Origin: Saccharopolyspora shandongensis
GTDB lineage: Bacteria > Actinomycetota > Actinomycetes > Mycobacteriales > Pseudonocardiaceae
DNA: 64,000 nucleotides
Assembly: GCF_900106995.1 (NCBI RefSeq)
Contig: NZ_FNOK01000011.1
Coordinates: 62,001-126,000, forward strand
Direction: 5' to 3'
The position numbers and the translations under genes are program-made. Every line of letters begins with the position of its first letter. Position 1 is the stretch's first letter. Shown here piece by piece: positions 61,971 through 64,000 of this stretch. The notes below the pieces were generated by a model, which was not told the DNA's origin, searched no databases, and worked only from the letters and a program-made list of their open reading frames with translations.

Positions 61971-62804
61971 TCAGCGCTTCTTGCCGGTACGGCGACGGCG
62001 GACGATGAGCTTGTCACTGGGCTTGCGGCGGCGGGTGCGACCCTCCGGCTTGCCCTTCGGGTTGACCGGGTGACGACCACCGGAGGTCTTGCCCTCACCA
62101 CCACCGTGCGGGTGGTCCACCGGGTTCATGACGACACCACGGACGGTCGGGCGCTTGCCCTTCCACCGCATGCGGCCGGCCTTGCCCCAGTTGATGTTGG
62201 CGTGCTCGGAGTTGCCGACCTCGCCGACGGTGGCCCGGCACCGCGCGTCCACGTTGCGGATTTCGCCCGAGGGCATCCGCAGCTGGGCGTACGGGCCGTC
62301 CTTGGCCACCAGCTGCACCCGGGCACCGGCCGAGCGAGCGATCTTCGCACCCTGTCCGGGGCGGAGCTCGATCGCGTGGATCACGGTGCCGGTCGGGATG
62401 TTGCGCAGCGGCAGGTTGTTACCCGGCTTGATGTCCGCACGCGCACCGCTCTCGATCGCGTCGCCCTGCTTGATGTTGTTCGGCGCGATGATGTAGCGCT
62501 TCTCGCCATCGGCGTAGTGCAGGAGCGCGATCCGAGCACTGCGGTTCGGGTCGTACTCGATGTGCGCGACCTTGGCCGGCACACCGTCCTTGTCGTTGCG
62601 GCGGAAGTCGATCACGCGGTAAGCCCGCTTGTGACCGCCACCCTTGTGCCGCGTGGTGATCTTGCCCTGAGCGTTGCGGCCCGCCTTCTTGTTCAGCGGA
62701 CGGACCAACGACTTCTCCGGCTCCGACCGGGTGATCTCGGCGAAGTCGGACACGCTCGCGCCACGACGGCCCGGCGTCGTCGGCTTGTATTTGCGAATGC
62801 CCAT
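61971..62804 (-). CDS. rplB: 50S ribosomal protein L2
   Basis: Peptidyl-transferase-centre protein of 277 residues: [40 protein letters not shown], and the signature [20 protein letters not shown]. Confidence 0.98.
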   Translation of the reverse strand: MGIRKYKPTTPGRRGASVSDFAEITRSEPEKSLVRPLNKKAGRNAQGKITTRHKGGGHKRAYRVIDFRRNDKDGVPAKVAHIEYDPNRSARIALLHYADGEKRYIIAPNNIKQGDAIESGARADIKPGNNLPLRNIPTGTVIHAIELRPGQGAKIARSAGARVQLVAKDGPYAQLRMPSGEIRNVDARCRATVGEVGNSEHANINWGKAGRMRWKGKRPTVRGVVMNPVDHPHGGGEGKTSGGRHPVNPKGKPEGRTRRRKPSDKLIVRRRRTGKKR

Positions 62805-62836
62805 TGTTAACGCAACCTCGTCCTAATCAGCACCGG

Positions 62837-63136
62837 TCAGGCGGCCGGTCCGCCGAAGATCTCGATCGGCTTGCTCTCCGGCGACAGGGTGACGATCGCC
62901 CGCTTGGTGTCCTTGCGCTTGCCGAACCCGGAGCGGGAACGCTTGCGCTTGCCGTTGCGGTTGATCGTGTTGACGCTGGTGACCTTGACGTCGAAGATCT
63001 TCTCGATCGCGATCTTGATCTCGGTCTTGTTCGAGCGCGGGTCCACCAGGAAGGTGTACTGGCTCTGCTCGAGCAACCCGTAGCTCTTCTCGGAGATCAC
63101 CGGCGCAAGGATGATGTCTCGCGGGTCGGCGCTCAC
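62837..63136 (-). CDS. rplW: 50S ribosomal protein L23
   Basis: Exit-tunnel docking site for trigger factor and SRP; 99 residues: [43 protein letters not shown] overlaps the rplD stop (GTGA). Confidence 0.97.
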   Translation of the reverse strand: MSADPRDIILAPVISEKSYGLLEQSQYTFLVDPRSNKTEIKIAIEKIFDVKVTSVNTINRNGKRKRSRSGFGKRKDTKRAIVTLSPESKPIEIFGGPAA

Positions 63137-63816
63137 TGCTCTGCCTCCTCTGCGGAAGACGCGGTGGCCTTGACCGACCGGCCCTTGACCGGGCCCGCGA
63201 CGAAGCGCTCGTACGCGGCCTTGGTGAACACCACGTCGTCGCTGTTGAGCACGTCGTAGGTGTTCAGCTGACCCGGGTCGATCAGGTGCACATTCTGCAG
63301 GTTCCGCAGGCTCAGCCAGGAGTTCTCCTCCTCGTGGCGGTTGAGCACAATCAGAACCTTCTTGGCCTCGGTCCAGTTCCGCAGCGCGGTCTTGGCGGAC
63401 TTGGTGGACGGCGTCTCGCCGCCGACCACGCCGGTGACCACGTGCAGCTGGCCGGCGCGAACCCGGTCGGAGAGGGCACCGCGCAGGGCGGCGACCTTCA
63501 TCTTCTTCGGGGTCCGCTGCGAGTAGTCCCGCGGCTGCGGGCCGTGGACAATGCCACCACCGGTGAACTGCGGGGCCCGGATGGAGCCCTGCCGGGCGTT
63601 GCCGGTGCCCTTCTGGCGGTACGGCTTCTTGCCGCCGCCGGACACCATGCCGCGCGTCTTCGTGGAGTGCGTGCCCTGGCGCGCGGCGGCCAGCTGGGCC
63701 ACCACGACCTGGTGCATCAGCGCCACGTTGGCCTGCACGTCGAAGATCTCGGCGGGCAGTTCGACGGTGCTGTCGGTCTTACCGTCCGGGGTACGGACAT
63801 CGAGCGTCAGGCTCAT
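63133..63816 (-). CDS. rplD: 50S ribosomal protein L4
   Basis: Tunnel protein of 227 residues: [39 protein letters not shown], and [23 protein letters not shown] 63816 overlaps the rplC stop (TGATG). Confidence 0.97.
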   Translation of the reverse strand: MSLTLDVRTPDGKTDSTVELPAEIFDVQANVALMHQVVVAQLAAARQGTHSTKTRGMVSGGGKKPYRQKGTGNARQGSIRAPQFTGGGIVHGPQPRDYSQRTPKKMKVAALRGALSDRVRAGQLHVVTGVVGGETPSTKSAKTALRNWTEAKKVLIVLNRHEEENSWLSLRNLQNVHLIDPGQLNTYDVLNSDDVVFTKAAYERFVAGPVKGRSVKATASSAEEAEQ

Positions 63817-64000
63817 CACGCACCACCCTTCGCGGGACTCTTAACCAGGACCAGGCCGCCCTTGGGGCCGGGGACGGCACCCTTGATCAGCAGCAGGCCG
63901 GTCTCGGACTCCACCTTGTGAACCTTCAGGTTCTGCGTGGTGACGCGGTCGGAACCCATCCGCCCGGCCATCCGCATGCCCTTGAACACGCGACCGGGGG
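63816..64000 (-). CDS. rplC: 50S ribosomal protein L3, C-terminal part (gene continues beyond window)
   Basis: Only the last 61 residues are present: [20 protein letters not shown], then [20 protein letters not shown] and [15 protein letters not shown]. The glutamine of the usual methylated GxxxxQN region is present. Confidence 0.97.
   Translation of the reverse strand, partial: PGRVFKGMRMAGRMGSDRVTTQNLKVHKVESETGLLLIKGAVPGPKGGLVLVKSPAKGGA

Overview
This is a high-GC actinobacterial chromosome segment. The gene order points to the Pseudonocardiales, and Saccharopolyspora or a close relative is my best guess. The evidence is abundant GTG starts, XRE/DUF5753 and DUF397 regulators, a GerW-type sporulation protein, and the actinobacterial order glmS - glmM - rpsI - rplM - ESX type VII secretion locus - truA - rplQ - rpoA - S13/alpha - spc - S10 ribosomal genes. 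As I recall it, this matches the Mycobacterium tuberculosis alr-to-rplC segment that carries ESX-4. The species is inference; no rRNA gene is present to check it.

Layout. 1-2.9 kb: end of a TetR regulator, a GerW-like protein, a SnoaL-like protein and a zinc alcohol dehydrogenase. 3.1-7.1 kb: an aldolase/citrate-lyase-like protein and malate synthase on the minus strand, divergent from an IclR-family regulator. 7.5-15.7 kb: alr, an alpha/beta hydrolase, tsaE and a DedA-like protein in an overlapping chain, then nnr, glmS and a second hydrolase. 15.7-21.3 kb: a minus-strand cluster of type VII secretion-type proteins (EspC-like protein, 926-residue Gly/Pro-rich protein, acidic partner) preceded by five very small membrane proteins. 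21.4-23.8 kb: glmM, rpsI, rplM. 24.2-43.7 kb: the secretion system proper: two WXG100 proteins, a membrane-anchored Hsp70-like protein, EccC, EccD, MycP, a second EspC-like/large-substrate pair, EccB, EccE and an unknown partner. It is interrupted by an XRE/DUF397 regulator pair with a small divergent gene and by a small secreted SH3-like protein. 43.9-44.8 kb: a DUF559 nuclease-like gene bracketed by a 20-nt palindrome family. 45.0 kb to the end: truA, rplQ, rpoA, rpsD, rpsK, rpsM, rpmJ, infA, a tandem methyltransferase pair, map, adk, secY, then rplO back to rplC, all minus-strand except the methyltransferases.

How the parts work together. The ESX genes should build an inner-membrane secretion machine: EccB, EccC, EccD and EccE form the core, MycP is the attached subtilisin-like protease, and EccC is the ATPase. 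The WXG100 pair and the two EspC-like/large-protein modules are candidate substrates. The rest is mainly peptidoglycan-precursor supply (alr, glmS, glmM), NAD(P)HX repair, tRNA modification (tsaE, truA) and translation.

The most unusual signal is non-coding. Several gene ends are followed within a few to about 80 bases by self-complementary repeats. These differ between loci but often occur two to four times at one locus. One family (core TAGGC, 20 nt) has four copies with compensatory arm changes; three bracket the DUF559 gene and one overlaps its stop codon. I saw no CRISPR array, tRNA, rRNA or insertion-sequence transposase.
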